Assembly (NCBI GenBank): GCA_947177165.1
Contig: CAMWTP010000041.1
Location: 1-49,757, forward strand
Reading direction: 5' to 3'
From: an uncultured Lachnospiraceae bacterium
Lineage (GTDB): Bacteria > Bacillota > Clostridia > Lachnospirales > Lachnospiraceae
Length of the DNA stretch: 49,757 nt
Numbering within the stretch: the first letter of the stretch is position 1; the number at the start of each line of letters is the position of its first letter. A model generated the notes under the pieces. That model worked only from the letters and a program-made list of their open reading frames with translations, was not told the DNA's origin and made no database searches. A program made the position numbers and the translations under genes. Below are positions 1-9,140 of this stretch, piece by piece.

Positions 1-32
1 TTTCGCAGATCATGTTATTCTGCGAAATTTTT
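1..32 (+). terminator. Hairpin with T-run at left edge
   Basis: A perfect 9-bp inverted repeat (positions 1-9 with 19-27, arms TTTCGCAGA and TCTGCGAAA) is followed by a T-run at 28-32. This has the form of an intrinsic terminator for a plus-strand transcript entering from the left of the window. The stem could also act on the minus strand, but the bases after it are outside the window. Confidence 0.45.
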
Positions 33-85
33 ATATATCCAAGTACCCGCACAAGACAGTGTTCCCTGCCCGACTGCCCTGAAAT

Positions 86-138
86 AAAAAAATCTGACCC
101 AAATCACGACCCAGCCGCAATTTGTATCAGATTTTTAT
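86..138 (-). terminator. Terminator of the chaperone operon
   Basis: On the minus strand, just after the stop codon of the J-domain gene, AAAATCTGA pairs with TCAGATTTT. A second inner pairing is CAAAT with ATTTG, and the descending arm runs into a T-tract. This fits an intrinsic terminator ending the GrpE/Hsp70/J-protein operon. Confidence 0.6.
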
Positions 139-143
139 TTTTC

Positions 144-1535
144 CTACTTCTTTCCGCAGCAGTTCTTATATTTTTTTCCACTGCCGCAGGGACATGGCTC
201 GTTCCGCCCGATCTTCCGCTCACTCCGCATAAATGTCCCGCTGTCAACGCTGTCCCACTGAACCTGGGCGGCATTTCCTTTTCTCTCCGGGTACAGCTTA
301 TAATAGCGCCCTTCTCCCGGATATTTTCGTTCCATTCTGGCATAAAACTCCAAAAATTCTGCTTTGAGCATAGAACGCCCTAAAATACTCTTCTCTATGA
401 CTTCCCACAAGTCGGTTCCTAACTCATAGACCTGGGGATACTCCTTTTTCAAAATTCCAAGTTCGCTTTTCTGATTGGGCCATTCCTCAATATGACACAA
501 AACCAGATCCATGAGCATGAAATCCGCATAATCATTCTCACTTGTCAGCTCCATTGCCGCCAGATCCAGAATCCCCATAATCGTTTCGCGCATCAGTGTT
601 CCAAAACGTTCATCTGACTGGGCCTTATAAAATTGCGACATCATATTTAATCCGTCAAATTCCACTCCCTTCGGCAGCAGCTTCTGCAGTCTGTCCGCAA
701 GAATTGCCATCGTATCCGAATCCGGACTTTTACTGATCGTCACTGCCAGATAGAGTGAGGCCAGCATATCGCTATATTCTGAGACCGCCCTGCCTGCTTG
801 ATCTAAAAAGTCAAGAATCCTCTCCACGATTTCATCCAGTGCATCCGTTTTGTCCTGTGCCATCGTATACATTATGAGGTAAGCGTTGAGCAGCTCTGGA
901 ACATACTTTTTGATATCCTCAGGTGACACACTCTGCACGTATTCCCTGAGAATATCGATTCCTTCCCCGAATTTTCTCCGGTCCTGACAGCATACACTAT
1001 AGTCCATCAGGAAATTGTATGCCCTCCATCCCTGTGCATACGCTTCGCGGAATGCACGATACGCCTTATTGGCATACCCCCTCATATAATACGCCCTCGC
1101 CAGCTCTCCCCGATACATTATTTTGTCGGGATATCGCTCCACCAGCTTCTCATATGCTTTTGCAGCTTTGCCGGAGTTGTTATTCAAAATACTGCATCTG
1201 GCTACCATATAGAGGAAACATTCGATATCATTATAGTAGCCTGCTCCTTCCTCAGCAGTCTTCAGAGCCTTACTGTAATCCTCCTCATCGATCAGCTGCT
1301 GGATCTGGTCAAACATGCTCTCAGCAAACTTGTCATCTGCCGGAAATTCCAGCTGGATTTTCTTCTCCGGATGCTCCGCCTCCTCCATCAGTCTCTCATA
1401 GGCAGCCCGGATTTCCTGAAAACGCTCTGGATCTTTCTCCGGTGTATACTCTCTGATCAGTTTAAAGTATGCCTTTTTGATCTCTTTCTTGTCAGCATCC
1501 ATCTCAATTCCAAGTATTTCGTAATCTTTTCTCAT
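144..1535 (-). CDS. J-domain protein with TPR-like repeats and C-terminal SEC-C motif
   Basis: This 463-residue protein has three visible parts. Residues 1-60 form a J domain, opening [20 protein letters not shown]. Residues about 70-420 are alpha-helical and TPR-like, including a stretch on Y-x-K-L-V-E-R-Y-P type repeats. Residues 443-463 are a SEC-C zinc motif (C-x-C-x8-CC). J proteins normally stimulate Hsp70 ATPase through an HPD tripeptide. Here the equivalent stretch reads [12 protein letters not shown], so HPD is absent. The ATG at 1535 has AAGGAG 9 bases upstream, overlapping the stop of the Hsp70 gene, so the two are an operon. SEC-C motifs bind zinc and are found at the end of SecA and many other proteins. 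I infer a co-chaperone devoted to the adjacent Hsp70, with the TPR region perhaps recognising clients. Confidence 0.85.
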   Translation of the reverse strand: MRKDYEILGIEMDADKKEIKKAYFKLIREYTPEKDPERFQEIRAAYERLMEEAEHPEKKIQLEFPADDKFAESMFDQIQQLIDEEDYSKALKTAEEGAGYYNDIECFLYMVARCSILNNNSGKAAKAYEKLVERYPDKIMYRGELARAYYMRGYANKAYRAFREAYAQGWRAYNFLMDYSVCCQDRRKFGEGIDILREYVQSVSPEDIKKYVPELLNAYLIMYTMAQDKTDALDEIVERILDFLDQAGRAVSEYSDMLASLYLAVTISKSPDSDTMAILADRLQKLLPKGVEFDGLNMMSQFYKAQSDERFGTLMRETIMGILDLAAMELTSENDYADFMLMDLVLCHIEEWPNQKSELGILKKEYPQVYELGTDLWEVIEKSILGRSMLKAEFLEFYARMERKYPGEGRYYKLYPERKGNAAQVQWDSVDSGTFMRSERKIGRNEPCPCGSGKKYKNCCGKK

Positions 1536-1548
1536 ATGCAGGAACTCC

Positions 1549-3216
1549 TTAATCCATATAGTCGTCTATTTCATCCTCAAGCAAATCCGCTTCTTCCATA
1601 TCATTTTCGATGATGGCTTTCTTCAGCCGATACAGCAGCTCTTCTAATTCCGGTTCCGGCTCATTTTTCCTGATCCACTTCTCCGCGCGTCGTATAACTG
1701 CCCTGTAATCACCTGCCAGTTCCGCGGATTTCCAATCGCTGACATCCACCTGTTCCTCTTTTGTTCCCAACATGTCAATATCAATCACGGCTTCCTTCCC
1801 TGTACTGACAATCGTTCCTGTCACCTGCAGCATACCGTTCTGATTATACGAGAACGATACTTCAATGGTCTCTTCCCCTGCCCTCTTTGCCGGAATCCCG
1901 CTGAGCATAAATCTCCCGATTTGATGATTATACTTTGTGCTGGACGATTCTCCCTGATAAACTTCTACGACTGTTTCCGTCTGATTGTCAAACGATGTAT
2001 AATATTTTTTCTTTCTCGTAGTCGGGATGGTTTTATTCCTGGGAATAATCACACTCATAAACGCATCGTCATAGCCATGTATGGCGCGCACTCCCAGCGT
2101 ATACGGATTCACATCTGTCATCATAATCCCAGTGCGCTCATCGATCTGGCCGGAAATGATAGCCGCCTGAATCGCAGCCCCCTGCGCCACTGCAAAGTCA
2201 GGATCCACCAGTGCACAGGGCACCTTGCCAAGATAATCCTCAATATCACGGCGGATCATGGGCACACGCGTGGAACCGCCTACCAGAAGGATTTTGTCAA
2301 TCGCATCTGCCGCGATACCGCTGTCCGACAACACCACGTGAATCGGCTCATGTGTCCTCTCGACAAGATCCGCAATCATCTCTTCGAATTTCTCCCTTGT
2401 GATGATTTCATCCAGCGCTGCTGGTTCCCCGTTTTTCATCGCAATGACGGGCAGCTGTACTCTGTACTCCTCCTGTGTGCTCAATGCCAATTTACAGCTC
2501 AGCGCACTGTCATGGATGCGCGCCATCGCCGCCCGGTCACTTGTAATATCGATCCCCTGCTGCTCCCTGAGCCGCTGTACCAGATAGTCGATAATCCTCT
2601 GGTCAAAATCCTTGCCGCCAAGCTTATTGTCACCGCTGCTGGCCTTCACTTCAAGAACACCGTCAAACATCTCAAGAAGCGTCACATCGAATGTTCCTCC
2701 CCCTAAGTCATATACCAGGACATAGCTCTCCTCTTCCAAGTGTTCCAAACCATAGCTGAGCGCTGCGGCCGTCGGCTCATTGATGATTCGTTCCACCGTG
2801 AATCCCGCAGCCACACCTGCCTCCATCGTCTCCTGTCTCTGTATCTCATCAAAATACGCAGGCACTGATATAACCGCCTGGTTAATCTCCTCTCCCATGC
2901 GGTCCTCCACGTACGCTTTCACATGCGCCAGAATCATCGATGACACTTCAACCGGGGAATACTGCTGAGCCCCGAGCGATATCTGTTCCGACGTTCCGAG
3001 CAGGCGCTTGACTTCCTTGACTGTGCGCTCCGGGGCAGTCAGCAGCTGTCCCCGTGCCCTCTCTCCCACGATAATGTCACCATTTTCATCCAGACCGACC
3101 ACTGACGGCGTGATCTCCTGATGCTCAAAATTCAGTATCATTACTGGTCTGTCACCCTGAAACACTGACGCCTCCGTGGTGGAGGTTCCTAAGTCAATTC
3201 CTATTATTTTGTCCAT
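1549..3216 (-). CDS. Hsp70 family chaperone, short accessory form
   Basis: This is a 555-residue Hsp70. The nucleotide-binding domain (about 1-360) shows phosphate loop [10 protein letters not shown], the [12 protein letters not shown] motif and the LVGGSTRVP motif. A beta substrate-binding domain follows (about 370-480), then a short acidic helical tail ending EDEIDDYMD. DnaK is usually 600-640 residues, so the lid is reduced. I place the start at the ATG at 3216 because the family N-terminus ([10 protein letters not shown]) begins there and AGGGGA lies upstream; a longer frame to 3294 would overlap the GrpE-like gene. It sits 11 bp after the GrpE-like gene and 13 bp before the J-protein gene. 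The standard dnaK is expected elsewhere in the genome, so this is probably a specialised Hsp70, but that is inference. Confidence 0.9.
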   Translation of the reverse strand: MDKIIGIDLGTSTTEASVFQGDRPVMILNFEHQEITPSVVGLDENGDIIVGERARGQLLTAPERTVKEVKRLLGTSEQISLGAQQYSPVEVSSMILAHVKAYVEDRMGEEINQAVISVPAYFDEIQRQETMEAGVAAGFTVERIINEPTAAALSYGLEHLEEESYVLVYDLGGGTFDVTLLEMFDGVLEVKASSGDNKLGGKDFDQRIIDYLVQRLREQQGIDITSDRAAMARIHDSALSCKLALSTQEEYRVQLPVIAMKNGEPAALDEIITREKFEEMIADLVERTHEPIHVVLSDSGIAADAIDKILLVGGSTRVPMIRRDIEDYLGKVPCALVDPDFAVAQGAAIQAAIISGQIDERTGIMMTDVNPYTLGVRAIHGYDDAFMSVIIPRNKTIPTTRKKKYYTSFDNQTETVVEVYQGESSSTKYNHQIGRFMLSGIPAKRAGEETIEVSFSYNQNGMLQVTGTIVSTGKEAVIDIDMLGTKEEQVDVSDWKSAELAGDYRAVIRRAEKWIRKNEPEPELEELLYRLKKAIIENDMEEADLLEDEIDDYMD

Positions 3217-3227
3217 TTCCGTTCCCC

Positions 3228-3782
3228 TTATCTTTTGTATGCCTGCACTTTGGCTTTTTTCATAACCTGTCCGTGATACAGCATTCCCTGACAATACACT
3301 TGTGCGACTGTCCCCTCCTGCCCGTCCGTATCCGCCCCGACTGCCTCGACGACCTCGTGCAGTCTGTAATCCACATATTCCCCTGCACTTCCCACACTCT
3401 CAATCGAGCAAATGCTTTTTTCTGTCTCAATACGTCCTTTCAGCATATCATACTGTTGTCTCCAGGAAGCGCTGCCATCCTTGTATATCCACTGCTCCAG
3501 CAATTCCATCTGCTCCTGGTACAGCTGCACAAGTTCCAGCAATTTCCCCTCCCGTTCAGAAGTCTCTCTCTGACGCTCTTTTTCCTCCTGCGCACGTTCC
3601 TGCTCTTCCTGCAGTTCATCCAGAAAATCTTCAACGGTCTGGGACAGCCGTTTGATATCTTTCTGATTTTTCTGCATATCCTCACGAAACGCATCCAAAA
3701 TTTTTTCCGTACAGAGATTGAGCGCTTCATCCCACGCTTCTTTTTCCCTGTCTTTTTCTTTTCGTTTTTTTCCGAAGATCAT
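3228..3782 (-). CDS. GrpE-like nucleotide exchange factor
   Basis: This 184-residue protein has a lysine/glutamate-rich N-terminus, a long predicted coiled coil (about 30-110) and a C-terminal beta segment. The end (VAQVYCQGMLYHGQVMKKAK) matches the GrpE pattern of a Y-x-x-G-x-V-(I/M)-x-x-A-K-V ending. GrpE accelerates ADP release from Hsp70. I chose the ATG at 3782 because GGAGG is 5 bases upstream; the frame is open to 3833 but no better site is visible there. Sequence similarity to housekeeping GrpE is weak outside the tail, so the call rests on that tail, the coiled coil and the Hsp70 gene 11 bp downstream. It is the first gene of the operon, with a promoter at 3872-3900. Confidence 0.75.
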   Translation of the reverse strand: MIFGKKRKEKDREKEAWDEALNLCTEKILDAFREDMQKNQKDIKRLSQTVEDFLDELQEEQERAQEEKERQRETSEREGKLLELVQLYQEQMELLEQWIYKDGSASWRQQYDMLKGRIETEKSICSIESVGSAGEYVDYRLHEVVEAVGADTDGQEGTVAQVYCQGMLYHGQVMKKAKVQAYKR

Positions 3783-3871
3783 TTCTTCCTCCATTTCAGC
3801 AAACAAATTTCTACCGTCTTTTACTGTCAACATCCGAGCACGAACATATCCCTTAAAGCACTCTATCTTAC

Positions 3872-3900
3872 AGTATACACACTGTGTCAGATTCAGACAA
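3872..3900 (-). promoter_or_regulatory. Promoter of the chaperone operon
   Basis: On the minus strand there is TTGTCT (3895-3900), a 17-bp spacer and TATACT (3872-3877), giving a leader of about 80 bases to the GrpE-like gene. The segment GTGTATACTGTAAG around the -10 recurs upstream of the AAA gene at 5667-5695. Confidence 0.65.
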
Positions 3901-3908
3901 TACCCAAC

Positions 3909-5516
3909 CTACACAACCGCCTCAACAATCACTTTATCCCCGACTCTGATTTCCTTCACCCCGACCTCTTTTTTCTGGTTGAAGTTAAAGCTGAGCAGAT
4001 ATCCTTTCTTTTGATGGTAATAATCTAAGTAATCCGCAAGCTGTCTCTCTCCGCGCTCGTTATACTCATTCCCACGCCAGATTTTCAATTCAATGATATA
4101 TTGCTCGCCGAGATAATCCACAATGACATCTGTGCGCCTCTCATCCCTTGTCTGCGCCTCGATGTAATAATTTCCCGTTCCGTTGATAATAGGTCTCAAA
4201 TAAAGAAGGAAGAACTTGCGCCCATACGCCTCGACAAATTTTGCATCCTCTTTCCCATAAATTTCCGTGAAAGTCTCTACAAACCGTCTCATCACAGTAT
4301 CCATATCAAGCATTCCATCATGGATAAATAAGCTCCTGTCCCGCTTTGCCATATTTCCAATCTCTTTTGATGTATCTGAGCCCGAGAGTTCTGTCTCCGA
4401 CAGAAAGTAATTGTAGAGGCGCATCTCAAAGATACGGTTTGCCACACGCACTTTTCCAGCCTGATTAACTGCATAGCCAAACATACTTGCAAGACTGATC
4501 TCCTTCACGTCCAGATTGAATGTAAATTCATTTCCCTGAAAAAGCATTAACTGAAACATCTGCTTCATCTCCGGATAATCGTCGAGATGACGGATCATGC
4601 TCTCAAACAGAGGGGTCTGGTCGATTAAAATATCTTTAACGGCCTCCTCAATCCCCTGTTTTGTCCACGCCTTGCTTAAATCTCCAAAACCGTCCTCACC
4701 CACAAGTTCTTCGTCCATAAATTTGCAGATCGACGAGACAAGCACTGGATAGCCAGCCGTGTACTGGTAGATTTCTTCTGCTACTTCCTGTATTTCCATC
4801 CCTGTATGATAATCTGACTCGTACTCCTCCAGCATACCTGCAATCTGGCCTGCGGAAAAGCTCATGTCAACCTTGAAATCAGCAGCAATATTCCAGGGAC
4901 TGTTATACTGATGCTCCGTATCTTTGCGCAGTTTTAATTTCAGGTTCTTAATATTGTATACACCCGCAAGAATCACGGAATGAAAAGTCGGCGTTTCTTC
5001 CCTGTCGAGATAATACGCACGCAATTGTGCCAGGAAATCGATAAACACCTGATTATTTGACGCACTGTCGACCTCATCAATCATCAGCACAATCGGTTTT
5101 GGCGCTTTCTCACACATTCTGCTCAGCTGCGCAAACAATCCCTTCAGACTGGAATCTTCCGGAGACTTCACAAGCTCTGAAAGCGGTTTTATCAGTTCTT
5201 CCATGCCATTCTGATCTATGGTCCCTGCTCTCTGAATGATAATCTCTGCAAAAGCGCGCACAAATGTTGGCGCATCCGCAAAATCTTCTGTTCCGATTTT
5301 CTGAAAATCCAGTGAGAAAACGATATAATCCGTTAACAGATACTTCGCCAGCGCTTTGAGTGTCGTCGTTTTTCCATACTGACGTCCCTTGTTGATAACA
5401 AAATAGCTTCCATAATCCACATAATCTTCTTTCATCCTTTTTAGCCTGTCATCAAGTCTCACCATATAATCCCTTTGTGGACTGCAGGAACCCGTTACAT
5501 TAAATTTACGCCTCAC
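3909..5516 (-). CDS. AAA-type ATPase with C-terminal PD-(D/E)XK nuclease-like domain
   Basis: This is a 535-residue protein of the AAA-ATPase-like/PDDEXK_9 kind (formerly DUF1703), common and multicopy in gut Clostridia and Bacteroidetes. The N-terminal ATPase shows Walker A GRQYGKTTT near residue 45 and Walker B IVLMIDEVD. The C-terminal domain has the nuclease-fold signature: an Asp in RTDVIVDY, then IIELK, followed by a QLADYLDYY helix. Family members are inferred nucleases, and no function has been firmly assigned to the group. The start is GTG at 5516, with GGGAGG 9 bases upstream; the ATG two bases earlier is immediately followed by a stop in its own frame. It is a single gene with its own promoter about 145 bases upstream. 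A second member lies at 39102-40682. Confidence 0.85.
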   Translation of the reverse strand: MRRKFNVTGSCSPQRDYMVRLDDRLKRMKEDYVDYGSYFVINKGRQYGKTTTLKALAKYLLTDYIVFSLDFQKIGTEDFADAPTFVRAFAEIIIQRAGTIDQNGMEELIKPLSELVKSPEDSSLKGLFAQLSRMCEKAPKPIVLMIDEVDSASNNQVFIDFLAQLRAYYLDREETPTFHSVILAGVYNIKNLKLKLRKDTEHQYNSPWNIAADFKVDMSFSAGQIAGMLEEYESDYHTGMEIQEVAEEIYQYTAGYPVLVSSICKFMDEELVGEDGFGDLSKAWTKQGIEEAVKDILIDQTPLFESMIRHLDDYPEMKQMFQLMLFQGNEFTFNLDVKEISLASMFGYAVNQAGKVRVANRIFEMRLYNYFLSETELSGSDTSKEIGNMAKRDRSLFIHDGMLDMDTVMRRFVETFTEIYGKEDAKFVEAYGRKFFLLYLRPIINGTGNYYIEAQTRDERRTDVIVDYLGEQYIIELKIWRGNEYNERGERQLADYLDYYHQKKGYLLSFNFNQKKEVGVKEIRVGDKVIVEAVV

Positions 5517-5666
5517 ATTTCTTTACCTCCCACATCAATTCATTCTAAATTCTATACATGTTCACCACCCCGATATATATGAATAATCCTTGACAATTCC
5601 CAGATTTACCCCGTTCTGGCCGTGCAGCGCGTTCGGCCGGAAAGCCGCGGCGATCACTCTACTTAC

Positions 5667-5695
5667 AGTATACACGCCGCACAAGGTTTGGACAA
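5667..5695 (-). promoter_or_regulatory. Promoter of the AAA/PD-(D/E)XK gene
   Basis: On the minus strand there is TTGTCC (5690-5695), a 17-bp spacer and TATACT (5667-5672). The run GTGTATACTGTAAG and the TAGAGTG just after it match the chaperone promoter at 3872-3900 apart from one inserted base. The leader to the GTG start is about 145 bases (5517-5660), and I see no gene in it. Confidence 0.6.
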
Positions 5696-5704
5696 CACCC
5701 AAAA

Positions 5705-6919
5705 TCAGCATTTTCTCCCCTGTCTGCACCACCCGCTCCTGATCAGCAGCACTGCGATAACACTGACCGCAAGATACACAATCACGATCATTTCCACGTA
5801 GGATATCACATGATTTCCGACGGTATAACTCACAAAAGAACCGAGCACTGTCTTTAGATCAATGGCCCTGATCGGAAACAGATAATTGATGTGATTCCAC
5901 AGCCCGCTCTCCTTACTCATCGGAAAAAAAGCCGGCGCGATCATAAGCACCACGCCTATCACCAATGCGGCCAGCGAGGATCGCATTCTCGCCGAACAGC
6001 AGAGCAGCACAAATGCGATGGCAATACTGACCAGTAGGAGAACTGCGAAGTTTGCCGCACATGCCTGTCCCGCTGTAATATTGTACGGTATGACAGAGTC
6101 CCAGAGCTGTACCGGCAGATTGGCACCCTGAAAGCCCAGGAACAGACCAATCGCAGCAAGTCCCAACACAATTCCCAAACTCATATATCCCACGGTAAAA
6201 AGAATCGAAACCACGATTTTTGACCAGATCAGCCGGTTCTTTCCATACTTTGTCGCAAAGAGCAGCCAGGCCGCACCGGACTCATACTCCGACGAAAAGA
6301 CAGAACTGACGCAGATCACAATCACAAAAATCAGATACAATCCCGGCGCAGTCAAATTCCAGACCATATCCATAACGTCCCTGCTGCCCCACAGAAACGG
6401 CGTTTTCACCGCCTCCGCCTTCTCAATCCAGTACGCCTTCTCAATCTCCCTGTAATTGCCAAATGAAAAATCCATGTTGAGAAAGTCGGTAATTTTTTTC
6501 ATGCGCTGTTCGTAAAAACGGGCACCGCCTGTCAGGTCAATCTCATTCAGGGAATTCCGGTCAATTATTTGTTCCCGCATATCTGTATAATTTTTTGCTG
6601 TCACCCAGAAAATGTCACCCAGCGGACGAATCACTTCCATATAGGCTTCATCGCTGTCAAGATCCAGATGACAGTCCTGTATTTGCCCGATCAGACGTGT
6701 GAGGTACTCCTCCGAAAGGATATCCGTCTGGGATTCCACGCGCTGCCGATTCAACAGAACCGCATCGATTCCCTCAACACAGATCTGCGTCGTCCCGTCA
6801 TAGGAGCTGGCACCCGAAATCCAAACAAACACGCATACCCCAATCAGAATATACCCCAGTAACATGGCTGTCACATTCAGCCTGCGCTCAAATATTTTCT
6901 TCCACTCAAACCGTATCAC
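5705..6919 (-). CDS. ABC-2 type transporter permease
   Basis: This 404-residue membrane protein begins with a cytoplasmic MIRFEWKKIF segment and a first membrane helix (about 15-35). A long extracytoplasmic region of roughly 140 residues follows, then five or six further hydrophobic helices, among them LYLIFVIVICVSSVF and a long run near the end. This topology is that of ABC-2 permeases that work with one soluble ATPase. The start is GTG at 6919 with GAGGAGG 7 bases before it. It is the last gene of an operon after an ECF sigma factor, a membrane protein and an ATPase. Such modules often serve export or envelope-stress and peptide-antibiotic defence; the substrate cannot be read from sequence. 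Confidence 0.8.
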   Translation of the reverse strand: MIRFEWKKIFERRLNVTAMLLGYILIGVCVFVWISGASSYDGTTQICVEGIDAVLLNRQRVESQTDILSEEYLTRLIGQIQDCHLDLDSDEAYMEVIRPLGDIFWVTAKNYTDMREQIIDRNSLNEIDLTGGARFYEQRMKKITDFLNMDFSFGNYREIEKAYWIEKAEAVKTPFLWGSRDVMDMVWNLTAPGLYLIFVIVICVSSVFSSEYESGAAWLLFATKYGKNRLIWSKIVVSILFTVGYMSLGIVLGLAAIGLFLGFQGANLPVQLWDSVIPYNITAGQACAANFAVLLLVSIAIAFVLLCCSARMRSSLAALVIGVVLMIAPAFFPMSKESGLWNHINYLFPIRAIDLKTVLGSFVSYTVGNHVISYVEMIVIVYLAVSVIAVLLIRSGWCRQGRKC

Positions 6920-6950
6920 GCTAAAACCTCCTCAAACATCAAATGAGAAA

Positions 6951-7052
6951 CCATTCACAATTCCTACTTCTCCGAAAAATAATACAAATACAATTCAAAT
7001 AAGAGACCATTCACAATCCCTGCTCCTCCGAAAAATAATACAAATACAATTT
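6951..7052. repeat. 56-bp tandem duplication at the 3' end of the ABC ATPase gene
   Basis: The block beginning CCATTCACAA at 6951 recurs at 7007, a period of 56 bp. About 42 of the first 45 positions agree. The second copy holds the last codons and stop of the ATPase gene. The first lies in the gap before the permease gene and would encode the same tail, LYLYYFSE, but with a TAG instead of CAG. It looks like a recent local duplication leaving a dead 3' end. Confidence 0.85.
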
Positions 7053-7775
7053 TTCCAGATTAAAATTCAGATCAGGATTTTCCTCTTCATCAGCCTGTGC
7101 CATCGACAGATAATGCTCCCGCAGAGTCTCCAATGTCCCCTGCGCGATAAACTGCCCCTTCTTCATCAGGTAAATCCAGTCTGCAATCTCCTCCACGTCC
7201 GACACAATATGTGTGGACAGTATGACAATCCGATCCTTTCCAAGCTCCGCAATCATATTGCGGAAGCGCACGCGCTCCTTGGGGTCCAGCCCCGCTGTCG
7301 GTTCATCCAGCACGAGAATCTTCGGATCGTTCAGCAATGCCTGCGCAATCCCAAGCCGCTGCCGCATACCGCCGGAAAAGGTTCTGGTCTTGTGGCGCAT
7401 CTCGTCTGCCAGCCCTACTTTCTGCAGCAAAATCCTGCTCTGCTTCTTCGCATAGCTTCGGTCTAAACCTTTTAATGACGCAATGTAGAGCATGAACTCC
7501 ATGGCCGTAAAGTTAGGATAATAGCCAAAATCCTGCGGCAGATATCCCAGCAGGTCGCGATACCGCTCGCCCATCGCGCCAATCTCCTCGCCGTTGCACC
7601 TGATCTCACCGCTGCTGCTGTCCAAAATGCCGCAGATCAGACGCATCAGTGTCGTTTTTCCCGCGCCGTTTGCGCCGAGCAGGCCGTATACCCCCCCAGT
7701 CAGCGTCGTACTCAGCCGGTCGACTGCTATTTTGTTTTTATACTGTTTCGTTACTCTGTCCAATACCAGTTTCAT
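7011..7775 (-). CDS. ABC transporter ATP-binding protein
   Basis: This 254-residue soluble ATPase is of the ABC-2 exporter type. Walker A is GANGAGKTT (about 33-41), the signature is FSGGMRQR (about 137), Walker B is ILVLDEPTAGLDP and the switch histidine is in LSTHIVSD. The length is short for the CcmA-like group (usually 230-310). The ATG at 7775 follows GAGGAGG. It is the third gene of the sigma-factor operon, and its partner permease begins about 90 bp downstream after a duplicated gene tail. It energises the adjacent permease; the substrate is unknown. Confidence 0.92.
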   Translation of the reverse strand: MKLVLDRVTKQYKNKIAVDRLSTTLTGGVYGLLGANGAGKTTLMRLICGILDSSSGEIRCNGEEIGAMGERYRDLLGYLPQDFGYYPNFTAMEFMLYIASLKGLDRSYAKKQSRILLQKVGLADEMRHKTRTFSGGMRQRLGIAQALLNDPKILVLDEPTAGLDPKERVRFRNMIAELGKDRIVILSTHIVSDVEEIADWIYLMKKGQFIAQGTLETLREHYLSMAQADEEENPDLNFNLEKLYLYYFSEEQGL

Positions 7776-7840
7776 CTTGCTTCCTCCTCACTCTGGAAAT
7801 ATAAACCATTTTGCAGCTCTCCCTTCACCAATTCTAACAG

Positions 7841-8644
7841 CTACAATTTTGCAATCTGCTCAAAGCGCACTAGTTTTCTGCGCAGACAGCAAAACTGCCA
7901 GATTACAAACAAGATACCAAAAGCAAAAACCACGCACCATACCTTGAAATAAACCGGCTGATACCAGCCAATATATTTCGTGTTTCCGGTGATTGCAGAT
8001 ACAACTGTCAACACGCATACACCGATGCCTGCGCTTCTTAACTGCTCCCCATGACAGAACTGCATAAGCTTCATCAAAATACCTGTCACAAGAATCATCG
8101 GTGTAAATCCGTAGACAAGGAGTGTTCCGATATCTGAATCCACTCCTGCGTGAACACCGGCAATCGCTGCTGCCAGAATAATCGCGTGAGACACGCTCAA
8201 CACCAGCATCCGCACAAGTACAACATTCTGCAGGGAATATCTGGTAGCGTACTCTATTTCGAGCATACTGCGCTGGTACACTTTTGTGATTTCCTCCACT
8301 GTGAGCAGTACAAGGAGCGGCGGCAGCAGCGAAACCAGCACCAAAACCTCATTTCTGCTGTTTTCAATGCCCATGTATGGTATCCCATGATGCATGAAAT
8401 ACACAAAAAATGCTGCCCACAAAGCCTGCCAGACCAGACAGTATCTTCCCAGATAACCAACCTGTTCCAGTACGAAATTCCAGCGTTTTCCTCTTGTCCG
8501 GGGCAGCGGGGTGATCTGCAGGAGCGCTTTTATCCTCGCCTCCTTTTCCCCCGGTTCTTCCATCTCTGTCAGAAACTGCCCGCATGCCGCAGCGTACTGC
8601 CTCATTTTTGCTTCAATGTCACTTCCCTTTTCGTTTCGAGCCAT
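7841..8644 (-). CDS. Integral membrane protein co-encoded with an ECF sigma factor
   Basis: This 267-residue protein has a charged cytoplasmic N-terminal segment (about 1-75) and about six hydrophobic helices, ending in a basic tail (RRKLVRFEQ). I do not recognise a named family. The gene overlaps the sigma-factor gene by 26 bp and has its own AAGGAGG site inside that gene, so the two are probably translationally coupled. Genes in this position after ECF sigma factors are frequently anti-sigma factors, and the soluble N-terminus followed by membrane helices is compatible with that. It could also be a second permease subunit of the downstream ABC system. The sequence does not decide between these. 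Confidence 0.6.
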   Translation of the reverse strand: MARNEKGSDIEAKMRQYAAACGQFLTEMEEPGEKEARIKALLQITPLPRTRGKRWNFVLEQVGYLGRYCLVWQALWAAFFVYFMHHGIPYMGIENSRNEVLVLVSLLPPLLVLLTVEEITKVYQRSMLEIEYATRYSLQNVVLVRMLVLSVSHAIILAAAIAGVHAGVDSDIGTLLVYGFTPMILVTGILMKLMQFCHGEQLRSAGIGVCVLTVVSAITGNTKYIGWYQPVYFKVWCVVFAFGILFVIWQFCCLRRKLVRFEQIAKL

Positions 8645-9098
8645 AGGTGCCTCCTTCCATCTCAGACAATTGTTCCAAACCTCTCTTTACCCTGTATTTT
8701 GCCAGTGAGGGACTGATTTTGAGTATTGAGGCGATGTCCGCATACTTTAAGTTCTGAAAATACCGCAGCACAATAGCCTCCCGCAATTCCTCCGGCAGAT
8801 TGGCTACCATCTGTCGGATAACCGCCAGTTCCTCGAGACATTCCCCGGTTCCCTGCTCCGGGAGTTCCTCCATCGGAACCGGCACCTTTTTTCTGTAAAA
8901 ATCCTTACACTTGTTTCCCGCGATGGTATAGAGATAGTTTTTCGTCCTGCCAATGTGACGGTACTCCTCATAATGCTCAATAAAACTTACAAAAGTATCC
9001 TGACACAGATCCTCTGCCGCCGCACGGTTTCCCACACAGTGATAACAGTACCGGAAAATCTCGTCGTAATACTTTCTTATCGTTTTCTCAAGCACCAA
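8619..9098 (-). CDS. ECF-type RNA polymerase sigma factor
   Basis: This 159-residue sigma-70 family protein has region 2 at about 5-70 (YRHIGRTKNYLYTIAGNKCK, with AAEDLCQDTF before it). Region 4 lies at about 95-150, with LPEELREAIVLRYFQNLKYA and a recognition helix ending LAKYRVKRGL. The length and two-domain form are those of extracytoplasmic-function sigma factors. The start is TTG at 9098 (GGAGG 6 bases upstream) or GTG at 9095. It heads an operon with a membrane protein, an ABC ATPase and a permease, so it probably controls this exporter and possibly itself. Confidence 0.92.
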   Translation of the reverse strand: MVLEKTIRKYYDEIFRYCYHCVGNRAAAEDLCQDTFVSFIEHYEEYRHIGRTKNYLYTIAGNKCKDFYRKKVPVPMEELPEQGTGECLEELAVIRQMVANLPEELREAIVLRYFQNLKYADIASILKISPSLAKYRVKRGLEQLSEMEGGTYGSKRKGK

Positions 9099-9140
9099 AA
9101 ATCACCTCCATTCGCGCCTAAAAAATTTTGTAAATATTTT

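Noticed and set aside
12..383. Short plus-strand frame at the left edge
   Set aside because: Runs over the terminator at 86-138 and into the J-protein gene; no ribosome site.
1549..3782. This being the housekeeping dnaK operon
   Set aside because: The Hsp70 is short, the GrpE-like sequence is divergent and the J protein lacks HPD and the DnaJ zinc domain, so a separate standard set is expected.
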